From the NCBI GenBank assembly GCA_947476625.1, contig CANJRA010000003.1, forward strand, positions 64,821 through 128,820: a stretch of 64,000 nt of DNA. Reading direction: 5' to 3'. The DNA is from Fidelibacterota bacterium. GTDB lineage: Bacteria > Pseudomonadota > Alphaproteobacteria > Rhodospirillales > Rhodospirillaceae. Shown one piece after another: positions 8,546 through 17,735 of this stretch (positions within the stretch are counted from its first letter, which is position 1; each line of letters starts with the position of its first letter). The notes below the pieces were generated by a model. The model had not been told where the DNA came from and made no database searches. It saw only the letters and a list, made by a program, of their open reading frames with translations. Both the position numbers and the translations under genes were made by a program.

Positions 8546-11500
8546 CGTAATATTCGGTAGATCGAGTGCGCCTTTGATGGTGATCGGAACATCCGTCGGT
8601 CGCGCCGCTGCCTCGCCGCGCGCTTCGAGGCGAAGTCTGCCCGCAAGATCCACCTGCCAACGTGCGAGGTCGATGCTCCCTGAGAAAACGCCGCCGTAAG
8701 ACTTAGATGCCACAGTCGTATCTTCAATCTTGATGCGACCTTCCGCCGCCGACAGGCGCGATTCCAAACTCACTGTGCCCGCGCGTCCGCCTGAAATGCC
8801 TTCAAGCTGATTGACCGCGGCAATCGCACTCAAAAGTCCAGCGATTGGTCCGCTGCCGGTTTCCGTAGCGGTGAGTTTAACGGTGCCGTTGCCCGACAAA
8901 TTCGAGATCATCGCTGCGGGGCTCGCGCCTTGTGCGCGGAAGCTGCCGGCGAAGTCCGCCTTGCCGCCGGATTTGAGCGTTCCGCTGCCGCCATTCACAG
9001 CACTCGCGACACCTGCGAGATCACCGCCGATGAAAGCGATCTCGCCCTGAATCAGCGGCATCGGCGCAGTAGCGACCTTCAGATAAAGCTGTCCGGGTGC
9101 GTTGAAGACCTTACCGTTCCATGCGCCGAGTTCCGCTGTTCCGTCGGCGAAGGTTAGCTGTGTGGCAAAGTTCTGAACTTGAATGCCGCGCCAAGCCAAT
9201 GATTTGCCCGCCACCTGCACGTCGCCGCGCCAACCTTTAAGAAAGGACCAGTCGAAAGCGTCCTCGGACCAAACGGGTTTAGCGGCGGCGCGCGGTGCTG
9301 TCTTGATAAGGCTGACAGGTGTGGCGAACGGTTGTTCTGGTTGTTTCGGCCATATCTTATCGGCTGACGGTGCCATGACATTGAAAGCACCTGTGACTTC
9401 GGGACCGTTCTGGCCTTTTGTTATGCTTACATTTCCCATCAAGGCATTGTCGCCGAGGCGCAGGTCGATGGAATCGACGGTGGTCCGCGTTTCGTCCCGC
9501 ACAACGCGCGCGGTCATCTTCAAAGCGCCTGGATCGGTGAGACTGACCGGCCACACGCGGCCCATGGCGCGCATCAACGCCGCGTAACTGCCTTGCGTGG
9601 CTTCGACGTTAAGCGTGACGTGGGGCTGCTGATCCAATGTCAGCGCTTCACCATCGGCGCGGATCGTTAAGCCGGCGGCCTTGAGCGTGCCCGCAATCGT
9701 GGCCTGCGCCATGCTGCCGCTAGCGACAGCGGTGAACGATATCGGCGTGAAACCCTTAAGCGGTGCAGGTACATCAAAAGCAAACGCCCGCCCGGCACGG
9801 CCAAGATCGGTAGCAGATATATCGAACTGTACATTTTCGAAGCTTGGTGTCGAGTCCAAGTTGTTCACAGTCCCCCCCACCCATGCCGACACGCTGCCGA
9901 CATTCTCGAATGAAGCGCTGCGGACGTTTAAAGCACCGTCCTTTAATTGCAGATCTATGCCGGCTTTACCGCTGCTGGAACCTCCTGCCGTTAAGGAAGC
10001 GACTTCGACGTGCACGTCGGCATCAAAATCGGCGAGCGCGTGATAGGGCGTGGATGTGGAGTGAACGCCATAAGGATCAGGCTTTGCCGCCGGAGGCGCG
10101 GCAGGCGCAGGCGTTGTGGCTTGGGCCGTCTCGCGCCGCGTCACGGCCGGAAGGTACGCATCGAGGTTAAACGCATTTACTTTCAGGTCGGCGGCAATGG
10201 TGGTGCGCGGATTACGCGACCAGGACATGCGTCCGGTAATGCCGCTGGTATCGACCGTCGCGGTGATGTCGCTGAGCATAACCGTGCTTGACGTACCCTG
10301 TACGGCGGCGCGCAACGAGGCGTTCTTCAGACGATCCTGCAAGCGTCCGTCAGGGTCAGGCTTCGTCCCGAGGCACGCCATCAACCCGCGCAGGTCGGTG
10401 GTTTGCACCTCAACGCTCCCGTCGAACGAGGGCGTGTCATTGAAGCGAGCCATGCCGAAGGCTTTGACACGGGTGGCAGACGGCAACTCGAACGAAACAT
10501 TGGAAAGCGTCAGTTCGCCTGCCGCAAGCGAGGCTTCAATAAACCCGCCTTGCAACATCTGGCCGCCGTAAGACAGCAGCGGAAAACGGATGTCGAAGGT
10601 GGCTGAAAGATCTTTGAACGGCGCATAGAGTGCATCGGAGCTGGCGCGGGGCGGCTCCTGTGCATGCGCCGACATGATGCCGTTAAAGGGCGATGCAGGC
10701 GGCATATCGACAAAGGCGAAACGCCAAGCTTCAATTTGCAGCGTGCCGAATTCGAGTTTTACATTCATTTTGGGCGGCGCTTCCGCGCGCCAGACGACCG
10801 AGCCTTTCGCCGATGTACCGCCAATGTCGAAGGACAGCGGATCGGCGGATATGCCTTGCGGATCGCCGTTCACCTTGGCCGTCAATGAAAAGGGTTTGCG
10901 CATGGCGGCGGGCAGCGCGGTATCGGGTCCGGCCAGTCCAAAAGCACCGAGCATTGCCGCTGAACTTGTTCCCGTGATGCCGATGTCGCCGCGCACATTC
11001 CACAATGCATCGCCCGAAACCGTGCCGCTGAATTTTGCCGTAGCGTCGGCCTCCAGCAGTTTCAATGTGATGTTTATGCTTTTCGCGTGCGGTACGCCGC
11101 GGCCGACAATCGCATCCACGGCCATGAGTGTATTGCCGACGACAAAGTTACCCTCCAGCGATACCGGCGCCCCGACCGGCGCAGCGATTTTAAGATCGAT
11201 ACCTTCTGCATGCACGGATGTGCCGTTAGCGGCATCTTGAAACACAATACTGCCGTCTTCGATTTCGATACGTGCCACATCCAGATCGAACGGATCGTCG
11301 GGCTTCACAGCAACGGCAGAGGCTCCTTGCGGCGGCTGGCTATCGCGTCCGACAAAATCAATCGCACCTTGGCTGGTGCGGGTGATGCGAGCTTCCGGGC
11401 GTTGCAACACGAGTTCACGAAACTGCATGCGACCCTGAAGCAGCGGTAGAAATACAAGCCGCGCACTCAGGCGTTTCACAGCTACGTAATCGTCGGCCAT

Positions 11501-11749
11501 GCTGCTGGAAAAGCGCACTTCGTCGGCATTAAAGGCTGGGCGCGGCAGAAGCACAAAATCAACATCGCCGTCGATGGACACCGGTCGCCCGGAAGCAGCA
11601 CTCAGCCGTGCGGCAAAGGCCGCACGGTATTCCGTCCAATCAATGAAATGCGGAACGGCAACAAGGCCCGCCAGGATAACAAGCCCAACCGCCGCGATGA
11701 CAAAGGCGGCTTTGACGCTGGCGGGTGGACGGAATGATACCGGTATCAG
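8531..11749 (-). CDS. AsmA-family protein with uncertain start
   Basis: A very large membrane-anchored periplasmic protein (over 1,000 residues) of the AsmA type, linked in other bacteria to lipid transport to, or assembly of, the outer membrane. The first ATG/GTG/TTG start in frame is GTG 11581. Sixty open codons above it encode a hydrophobic segment (AAFVIAAVGLVILAGLVAVP) followed by HFIDWTEYRAAFAARL, which is the normal AsmA anchor and start of the AsmA domain. Those codons contain no ATG, GTG or TTG. A CTG at 11749 or ATT at 11752, beside the stop of the upstream dehydrogenase, is the likely start. The C-terminal AsmA_2 region is present. Confidence 0.85.
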   Translation of the reverse strand: MIPVSFRPPASVKAAFVIAAVGLVILAGLVAVPHFIDWTEYRAAFAARLSAASGRPVSIDGDVDFVLLPRPAFNADEVRFSSSMADDYVAVKRLSARLVFLPLLQGRMQFRELVLQRPEARITRTSQGAIDFVGRDSQPPQGASAVAVKPDDPFDLDVARIEIEDGSIVFQDAANGTSVHAEGIDLKIAAPVGAPVSLEGNFVVGNTLMAVDAIVGRGVPHAKSINITLKLLEADATAKFSGTVSGDALWNVRGDIGITGTSSAAMLGAFGLAGPDTALPAAMRKPFSLTAKVNGDPQGISADPLSFDIGGTSAKGSVVWRAEAPPKMNVKLEFGTLQIEAWRFAFVDMPPASPFNGIMSAHAQEPPRASSDALYAPFKDLSATFDIRFPLLSYGGQMLQGGFIEASLAAGELTLSNVSFELPSATRVKAFGMARFNDTPSFDGSVEVQTTDLRGLMACLGTKPDPDGRLQDRLKNASLRAAVQGTSSTVMLSDITATVDTSGITGRMSWSRNPRTTIAADLKVNAFNLDAYLPAVTRRETAQATTPAPAAPPAAKPDPYGVHSTSTPYHALADFDADVHVEVASLTAGGSSSGKAGIDLQLKDGALNVRSASFENVGSVSAWVGGTVNNLDSTPSFENVQFDISATDLGRAGRAFAFDVPAPLKGFTPISFTAVASGSMAQATIAGTLKAAGLTIRADGEALTLDQQPHVTLNVEATQGSYAALMRAMGRVWPVSLTDPGALKMTARVVRDETRTTVDSIDLRLGDNALMGNVSITKGQNGPEVTGAFNVMAPSADKIWPKQPEQPFATPVSLIKTAPRAAAKPVWSEDAFDWSFLKGWRGDVQVAGKSLAWRGIQVQNFATQLTFADGTAELGAWNGKVFNAPGQLYLKVATAPMPLIQGEIAFIGGDLAGVASAVNGGSGTLKSGGKADFAGSFRAQGASPAAMISNLSGNGTVKLTATETGSGPIAGLLSAIAAVNQLEGISGGRAGTVSLESRLSAAEGRIKIEDTTVASKSYGGVFSGSIDLARWQVDLAGRLRLEARGEAAARPTDVPITIKGALDLPNITLLPR

Positions 11750-13515
11750 AATGCGCCTTCCGCCACGGCCATCATGGACTCGGGCCCGGACCGCACAACC
11801 GCGACCAGACCGGAAATCAGCGGCAAGACCCGTTGCATGTAATAGCGGCCGACTTGAATTTTTACCGCGGTAAGATCGTCATTCTTTTTCAGCGCCGCCT
11901 CGATCATCAACACCCACGTCCAGGCGAACGCCGTCAGGCCAAAGATGCGAAGATAGTCAACGGCGGCTGCCGGGCGGGCATTGGGATCGTTTTGCGCGAC
12001 CAGCCACTGCGTAAGAACCGTCAGCTTTTGCACGGCATCTTTTAGCGGCGCGGTGAACTCCGCCATATCGGCGCGGCCGTCGACACGTTTCAAAGTCTCG
12101 TCGACCTCCTTGATCCAGCCTTTAAACAGGCGGCCGTTTTCGAGTCCAAGTTTGCGGCCGATAAGATCGAGCGCCTGGATCGTATTTGTGCCTTCATAAA
12201 TTTGCGTGATGCGCACGTCGCGCACCAGCTGTTCCATACCGTGCTCGCGGATATAACCGTGGCCGCCGAAGACTTGAAGGCAGGCGTTGGCGATCTCGAA
12301 ACCGAAATCGGTACCGCAAGCTTTGACGATCGGCGTCATCAATTGCGCCATGTCATCGGCGTGCGCGCGCACGGCTTTGTCGGGATGCTTATGCGAAATA
12401 TCGACCTGCATGTGTGCCCAAACCGCCAAGGCGCGCTGCGCCTCAACCAGCGAACGCGAAAACAGGAGCCGGTTGCGAATATCGGGATGGACGATGATCG
12501 GATCGGCGGGCTTGTCGGGACGCGCAGGCGCTCCGGCGGCGCGGCTTTGCAGGCGGTCTTTCGCATAGGCCGCAGCGCTTTGATACGCGATCTCGGCAAC
12601 GCTGATGCCCTGGCTGCCGACGAACAGGCGTTCCTTGTTCATCATCACGAACATGCCCGCGAGTCCCTTGTGCGGTTGACCCACCAGCCAACCCGTGGCG
12701 TCGTCGAAATTCATGACGCAGGTAACCGACGCGCGCATACCCATTTTATGTTCGATGGAGCCTACGGTCGCGGCGTTGCGCTTGCCGAGCGAGCCATCGG
12801 GATTTGGCAGGAACTTCGGCACCAGGAACATCGAAATGCCGCGGCTGCCTTCCGGTGCATCGGGCAAGCGCGCGAGGACCAGATGGACATGGTTCTCGGT
12901 CATGTCGTGTTCGCCGGCCGAGATAAAAATCTTGGTGCCGGTAATGCTGTAGGTACCGTCGGCATTCGGCACGGCCTTCGTGCGCAGCAAACCAAGGTCC
13001 GAACCCGCATTGGATTCCGTGAGGCACATTGAGCCCTGCCATGCGCCACTGATGAGCTGCGGCAGATAGTAACTTTTTTGTTCGGGCGTCCCCAACGCAG
13101 CGAGCACCAAAATGGTGCCTTGCGTCAGGCCCGGATAAAGGCCCATCGAAAGATTGGATGATCCGATCATTTCAGAAACAAGGTAATCGATGGTTTCGGG
13201 CAAGCCCTGGCCGCCGTATTCAGGATCGGCGGTCACACCGCACCAGCCGCCTTCGGCATATTGCTTGTAGGCTTCTTTAAAGCCCTTGGGCGTCGTGACC
13301 TTGCCGCCCTCAAAGGTACAACCTTCTTCGTCGGCAGTGCGGTTAAGCGGCAACAGCACGCCTTCGCACAGCTTGGCGCATTCATCCAAAACCGCGTCCA
13401 TGAGATCGGCGGTGGCGTCGGAAAATCCCGGCAAGGCGGTGAGAACGTCGGCAGCGCCGAACACGTCGTGTAAGACAAAGCGCATCTCGCGCAATGGAAC
13501 TGCATAGGTCGTCAT
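11746..13515 (-). CDS. Acyl-CoA dehydrogenase
   Basis: FAD enzyme that oxidises an acyl-CoA to the 2-enoyl-CoA. It is 589 residues from the ATG at 13515, which follows a GGGGGA site; the frame opens earlier but without a ribosome site. Length, the N-terminal MTTYAVPLREMRFVLHDVF, the middle domain (CLTESNAGSDLGLLRT, then GTKIFISAGEHDM) and the C-terminal VFGGHGYIREHGMEQLVRDVRITQIYEGTN place it in the long-form group that includes DmdC-like enzymes. The substrate cannot be read from the sequence. Its stop overlaps the AsmA frame, so the two are probably one transcript. Confidence 0.92.
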   Translation of the reverse strand: MTTYAVPLREMRFVLHDVFGAADVLTALPGFSDATADLMDAVLDECAKLCEGVLLPLNRTADEEGCTFEGGKVTTPKGFKEAYKQYAEGGWCGVTADPEYGGQGLPETIDYLVSEMIGSSNLSMGLYPGLTQGTILVLAALGTPEQKSYYLPQLISGAWQGSMCLTESNAGSDLGLLRTKAVPNADGTYSITGTKIFISAGEHDMTENHVHLVLARLPDAPEGSRGISMFLVPKFLPNPDGSLGKRNAATVGSIEHKMGMRASVTCVMNFDDATGWLVGQPHKGLAGMFVMMNKERLFVGSQGISVAEIAYQSAAAYAKDRLQSRAAGAPARPDKPADPIIVHPDIRNRLLFSRSLVEAQRALAVWAHMQVDISHKHPDKAVRAHADDMAQLMTPIVKACGTDFGFEIANACLQVFGGHGYIREHGMEQLVRDVRITQIYEGTNTIQALDLIGRKLGLENGRLFKGWIKEVDETLKRVDGRADMAEFTAPLKDAVQKLTVLTQWLVAQNDPNARPAAAVDYLRIFGLTAFAWTWVLMIEAALKKNDDLTAVKIQVGRYYMQRVLPLISGLVAVVRSGPESMMAVAEGAF

Positions 13516-13746
13516 GAGCGTTCCCCCTGCCGTATGTTGCGGCAAATCGCCTTACCGCACGGATCAATCTGCATAGGTTAAGCCATTGATAGAAGGCGTC
13601 AACTCGCGCAAATCCACTAAAACCGATGCACAGGTTACCATTTGTCACAAACTCACGCTAAAAACGCCCCATTTCTGACTTTAAAATGTGTCTGATATAA
13701 AGATTCGCGCCGCCCGATCCGGGTACGCTGTAGGGTAAAGGACACT

Positions 13747-14718
13747 ATGTCATTTCTTAAAAAGTCCGTGATTGAAAAGTCTGGGATTGAAAAGTCTGCG
13801 ATTGAAAGATCCGTAGAGCCGGCTACGCCGCACACGCGCGCGGCCGTGCTGGGCCTCAATACCGAACACGGCTCCTATCTGACCCGCATCAAAGATTATC
13901 CCATTCTGAGCGAGTCTGAAGAACAGGCATTGGTGCGGCGTTGGTACACCGATGGCGACCGCAAGGCGTTCGACGCCCTGATCGGCAGTCATCTGCGCTT
14001 GGTGCCAAAGATCGCGCAGCGATACGCCGGCTACGGCATGCCGATGGGCGACCTGATCGGTGAAGGCAACTTAGGTCTTCTGCAATCGGCCGAGCGCTTC
14101 CGTCCCGAAAAAGGATTTCGTTTCTCGACCTATGCCCGCTGGTGGATCAAAGCCGCGATCCTCAACCACATCTTGCAGAACTGGTCGCTGTTGAAAGTCG
14201 GCAACGGCGCCGGCAAGAAACGTCTGTTCTTCAATCTCCGCCGCGCGAAACGCTCATTGCAGCCCGACGGCAGCCGCCACTTAAGCGACGCCGAGATCGC
14301 CAAATTGGCGCGCCACTTCCGCGTTACCAAGGACGACATCGTCTCTATGGACCAACGCATGAACGCTAACGATCTGTCCCTGCATCAGCCGGTGCCGGGC
14401 AGCGACGGCCTGACAGTCGGTGATTTAGTTGCCGATACCGCGCCTGGTCCCGAAGAATGCCTGACCGCCGAGGACGAACGCAAAAACCGCGCGGCTATGT
14501 TGCAAGCGGCCCTGTCGAAGCTCGACGGCCGCGAGAAGAATATCGTTACCAAACGCTATCTGACCGAACGCCCGGTCACATTATCCAAACTCGCGACGAT
14601 TTACGGGCTGACCGCCGAGCGCGTGCGCCAGATCGAAGTCAAAGCCATCGCCAAACTGCGCCAATGCATGAAACCGCGTCTGCGCCCTGTGGCCATGAGC
14701 CTTGGCCTCGTCCTCTAA
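13747..14718 (+). CDS. RpoH-family RNA polymerase sigma factor
   Basis: A heat-shock-type sigma factor. Region 2 is clear (SHLRLVPKIAQRYAGYGMPMGDLIGEGNLGLL, then FSTYARWWIKAAI), followed by the RpoH-box-like LFFNLRRAKRSL and a region 4 helix-turn-helix (LTAERVRQIEVKAIAKLR). An AAAGGA site precedes the ATG. The first 22 residues are unusual: three near-identical five-residue units (VIEKS, GIEKS, AIERS) encoded by a 15-base tandem repeat at 13771-13815. Alphaproteobacteria often have more than one RpoH, so the primary heat-shock role is not proven. Confidence 0.88.
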   Translation: MSFLKKSVIEKSGIEKSAIERSVEPATPHTRAAVLGLNTEHGSYLTRIKDYPILSESEEQALVRRWYTDGDRKAFDALIGSHLRLVPKIAQRYAGYGMPMGDLIGEGNLGLLQSAERFRPEKGFRFSTYARWWIKAAILNHILQNWSLLKVGNGAGKKRLFFNLRRAKRSLQPDGSRHLSDAEIAKLARHFRVTKDDIVSMDQRMNANDLSLHQPVPGSDGLTVGDLVADTAPGPEECLTAEDERKNRAAMLQAALSKLDGREKNIVTKRYLTERPVTLSKLATIYGLTAERVRQIEVKAIAKLRQCMKPRLRPVAMSLGLVL

Positions 14719-14806
14719 CACAGCACGGCGCGCGCGGTAGCGAGCGGCGCGCCAAACGCCTATAGTCGCGGCAGAACATTTCAGCCGGGACGCCGTTTTT
14801 CTGTCG

Positions 14807-15565
14807 ATGGAATTAGCCGTTAAAGAACTGCCCTCGCCCAATTTCGGCCCGCGCCGCGCCGTCGACTGCGAAACGCGCGTGCGGCATTTGGTACTGCATT
14901 ATACCGGCATGACCTCCTGCCAACGCGCCTTGGACCGGCTGTGCGATCCGAAAGCCGAAGTCAGCGCTCACTATGTGATCGACGAGGACGGGAGTGTTTA
15001 TCGGCTCGTCGCCGAGGAGATGCGTGCATGGCACGCAGGTGTTGGTTTTTGGCATGGTGTTCGCGATATCAACAGCACCTCCATCGGCATCGAGATCGTC
15101 AATCCCGGACACGAATACGGTTACCGCGCTTTTCCAGACGCGCAGATCGCAGCCCTTGGCGTTCTCGCGCGCGACATCATGCAGCGGCACACTATTCAGG
15201 CACATGATGTCCTCGGTCATTCCGACATCGCGCCCGGCCGCAAGACCGATCCCGGCGAGTTGTTCCCGTGGCAGAGCTTGGCCTCGCAAGGCATTGGGCT
15301 TTGGCCGGAGGACACCGTCGTTGTCGCGGGACATACGGATATGAACGGCGCTTTGCGGCGGTTGTCGGAGGTCGGCTACGCGGTCCCCATGACGCCCGAT
15401 CTAGGCAGCGACATCCTGAAACCTGAATCGGCCGTGACGGATGTGATCTGCGCCTTTCAGGGACGCTACCGCCAAAGCCAAGTGGACGGAATTTTAGACG
15501 CCGAAACCTCCGCCCGCATCGCTGCCGTAGCGGTGCGGTTTGCGACATCGCGCGCCTCGGCTTGA
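14807..15565 (+). CDS. N-acetylmuramoyl-L-alanine amidase, AmpD/AmiD type
   Basis: Cleaves the bond between muramic acid and the peptide in murein or murein fragments. The amidase_2 domain shows zinc ligands His31 (VLHYTG), His138 (LGHSDIAPG) and Asp148 (KTDPG), with SAHYVIDEDGSVYRLV between them. No signal peptide is seen, which favours a cytoplasmic recycling role like AmpD. The C-terminal 70 residues (AVTDVICAFQGRYRQSQVDG) resemble a peptidoglycan-binding domain, which is more like AmiD. The end is 32 bases before the RNase P RNA gene. Confidence 0.88.
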   Translation: MELAVKELPSPNFGPRRAVDCETRVRHLVLHYTGMTSCQRALDRLCDPKAEVSAHYVIDEDGSVYRLVAEEMRAWHAGVGFWHGVRDINSTSIGIEIVNPGHEYGYRAFPDAQIAALGVLARDIMQRHTIQAHDVLGHSDIAPGRKTDPGELFPWQSLASQGIGLWPEDTVVVAGHTDMNGALRRLSEVGYAVPMTPDLGSDILKPESAVTDVICAFQGRYRQSQVDGILDAETSARIAAVAVRFATSRASA

Positions 15566-15597
15566 CCTCGGCGGCGCGGAAGGCCATTTTAACCCCG

Positions 15598-15985
15598 CGC
15601 CAGATGGCTGGATGACTGCTCTTTGCTTCGGCAGGGAGAGGAAAGTCCGGGCTCCACGGAAGCAAGGTGCCGGATAACATCCGGCGAGGGCGACCTCAGG
15701 GAAAGTGCCACAGAAAACAAACCGCCAACTTCGGTTGGTAAGGGTGAAAAGGTGCGGTAAGAGCGCACCGCGCTGGTGGTAACAACAGCGGCAGGGCAAA
15801 CCCCACCTGGAGCAAGACCAAATAGGGACGGCCGTTCGCGTGGCTTCGGCTATGGCGAAAGATAGGTTTCCGGATCGTCGTCCGGGTCGGTCGCGTCGAG
15901 GTGCGCAGCAATGCGCATCCCAGAGGAATAGTCATCCAACGGCAGCAATGCCGCGGACAAAACCCGGCTTATAGGCCATCTGGCG
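15598..15985 (+). ncRNA. rnpB: RNase P RNA, class A
   Basis: Catalytic RNA of RNase P, which trims 5' leaders of tRNA precursors and, here, also of the two-piece tmRNA precursor. The P1 helix is an exact 11-bp pairing of 15598-15608 with 15975-15985. Universally conserved blocks are present: GAGGAAAGTCCGGGCTCC near the 5' end, GGGTGAAAAGGTGCGGTAAG, the ACAGCGGCAGGGCAAACC block, and CAGAGGAATAGTCATC near the 3' end. A run of seven T follows the 3' end and probably terminates transcription. Protein ORFs drawn over this stretch are spurious. Confidence 0.97.
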
Positions 15986-15992
15986 CATTTTT

Positions 15993-16523
15993 TTACGAAC
16001 CAACATCAGGCGGCGCGTTGCGGAAAATTTTGTGATGCACTTTGTCTCCGGCCTTGAGGCCCAAGGTTTCCGACGTGCCGCCGGCGAGTTCGAGGACAGC
16101 TTGCACGTTCTGCGCCGGACCGACGGGTTCTTCGGAATGTGGAACGGTGTTCTTGGCGATATAGACAATCTCGCCACTTGAACGAATGAACACCATGTCG
16201 AGCGGGATGAACGTATTGCGCATCCAGAAACGCGTTTTCTGTTCGTAGCGGAAATCGAACAGCATGCCGTGATCGGCGGCCAGCACGTTGCGGTGCATAA
16301 GGCCGATGTCGCGCTGCGTGGCGGTATCGGCAAGCTCGACCGTGAACTTATGCGTTTTGCCGCCGCTCTCAATCGTCAGCGGCGACGTCGCCAATGATTG
16401 CGCTTTGGCGGGATCAAATGGCTCGAAGGGCCGCAAGCCTTCGGCATAAGAGACCGGCGCCGTCAGAAGCATGACGAAGGCCAGCAACGCGGCGATGCGG
16501 CGCATACATGTTGTCATCATCAT
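15993..16523 (-). CDS. Exported DUF192-family protein
   Basis: About 176 residues from the first of three tandem ATG codons at 16523; an ATG at 16505 is an alternative. The N-terminus is a signal peptide (MRRIAALLAFVMLLTAPVSYAE). The rest is a DUF192 domain with the hallmark RDIGLMHRNVLAADHGMLFDF, FWMRNTFIPLDMVFI and AVLELAGGTSETLGLKAGD. The function of DUF192 proteins is unknown. The frame extends upstream through the next gene, but those codons are not part of the domain. It converges on rnpB, with seven bases between the mature ends. Confidence 0.85.
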   Translation of the reverse strand: MMMTTCMRRIAALLAFVMLLTAPVSYAEGLRPFEPFDPAKAQSLATSPLTIESGGKTHKFTVELADTATQRDIGLMHRNVLAADHGMLFDFRYEQKTRFWMRNTFIPLDMVFIRSSGEIVYIAKNTVPHSEEPVGPAQNVQAVLELAGGTSETLGLKAGDKVHHKIFRNAPPDVGS

Positions 16524-16539
16524 TTTTTTCACGGTGAAA

Positions 16540-17103
16540 TTACTTTGCACGTTTTGGTGTCCACCGCACGGCGGTAACAGGTTTACCCGTCGCATTGCGC
16601 ATAACCTTGGGCCGTAAAACTTTATCGGCCGTCGGCGCATCATTCACCGCCGCGCCCGAAGTTTTGCGCGCCAATTCTTGCGTGCCGTAAAAATCCACCA
16701 TGGAATCAAATGTAATCTCGGTGGCGGGCGCTAACGATAGTGCGTCCGCATAGGGCGGATGGCGCTTGATAAGCTTGTTGAGATGCTCGGCTGAATGCGC
16801 GCCAAACTGACGCCAGATGCTGTCGAGAAGATGGCGTGGGACTTCTTCGATCGGCTTAAACGTCACGCTGGGCCGGCCGCGTTCGAAGGCGCGGAAGACC
16901 GTGGGCTCTATGGGCCCCTCATCACCGGCGACGAAAGTGGCGGGCATGAGTTTCGCGCCGCCTTGCAGTACGCCGAAATAGGCCTGCGCGAGATACATGA
17001 GGCGATGAAGTTTTTGCGGCTGAAGATATTCGCCGTCGTCCTGTGCACGGTCCAGGAACCAGAAGGCTACCTCAAAACACGATTCAACGGCCGTGGGACG
17101 CAT
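16540..17103 (-). CDS. Panacea-domain (SocA/DUF4065-like) protein
   Basis: 187 residues. The first 120 match the Panacea/DUF4065 layout: CFEVAFWFLDRAQDDG, LQPQKLHRLMYLAQAYFGVL, then FVAGDEGPIEPTVFRAFE. In Caulobacter the related SocA is an antitoxin that hands its toxin to ClpXP, and Panacea domains in general are neutralising modules of toxin-antitoxin pairs. No partner toxin is visible beside it: the neighbours are a DUF192 protein and an unknown gene on the far side. It may be an orphan or have a housekeeping role. A basic C-terminal tail (RWTPKRAK) is present. Confidence 0.72.
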   Translation of the reverse strand: MRPTAVESCFEVAFWFLDRAQDDGEYLQPQKLHRLMYLAQAYFGVLQGGAKLMPATFVAGDEGPIEPTVFRAFERGRPSVTFKPIEEVPRHLLDSIWRQFGAHSAEHLNKLIKRHPPYADALSLAPATEITFDSMVDFYGTQELARKTSGAAVNDAPTADKVLRPKVMRNATGKPVTAVRWTPKRAK

Positions 17104-17211
17104 CGCGCAGCTTTACCTTCTGAAGGGACGATAGAGAAAGTGTGCCGCAGGTGACGCCTGCAGACAATAGAGCACCCTTACATGAGAAGGTTAGAGTTAG
17201 CCGGGAGACCG

Positions 17212-17625
17212 TTAGCGCATGATCCCGAAGTCGGTGGTGGCTTGCGCCATGCCCATCAGCGCTTGGTTGAATTCGTAAATCGCCACGCCGCGCTCGGCCT
17301 CAACCGCCATCGGCGACACCACGCGCGAGGTATGCGCGGCTTGAGCCTGCATGATGGTGGACCCTATTTCGCGCGAAACCAAGACGCCGCCAAAGCTGAC
17401 GACACGGTCCTGGAACTGACCGCCCTGACGGCGGCGGCGGCGGGAATTGCTAAAATCGTCGCGATGTTCGTCTTCGAAGCCGGGCGTCTGGTCGCGCGCC
17501 GGCGGTGCATAGGCATTGGAAAGCGGATCGACGAAGTCCATAGATGACGACGTCGCATGACGCGATTGCGAAATCCGCGTCGACGCTCCAACAATCCCAG
17601 TATTTGCAACCTGAGCGGTGCTCAT
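17212..17625 (-). CDS. Protein of unknown function
   Basis: 137 residues from the ATG at 17625, with a GAGG site ten bases upstream; the frame opens earlier but without support. The protein has a low-complexity polar N-terminus, an arginine-rich patch (SRRRRRQGG) and a C-terminal half predicted to be helical (SREIGSTIMQAQAAHTSRVV, then EAERGVAIYEFNQALMGMA). There is no signal peptide or membrane segment. I do not recognise the family. It is not close enough to its neighbours to suggest an operon. Confidence 0.55.
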   Translation of the reverse strand: MSTAQVANTGIVGASTRISQSRHATSSSMDFVDPLSNAYAPPARDQTPGFEDEHRDDFSNSRRRRRQGGQFQDRVVSFGGVLVSREIGSTIMQAQAAHTSRVVSPMAVEAERGVAIYEFNQALMGMAQATTDFGIMR

Positions 17626-17735
17626 GGTCGTATGGGCCTCAGTGTCAACGGAGTGACCCTGCTTTTGGTTCACGAAAAAACGCAAAAAAACGTGTTATTT
17701 TAAATATTAACCAGCCATTAATACTTGTGGCAAAC

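Noticed and set aside
15600-15935. Protein ORFs over the stretch after the amidase gene
   Set aside because: The sequence is RNase P RNA with an exact P1 helix and all conserved blocks.
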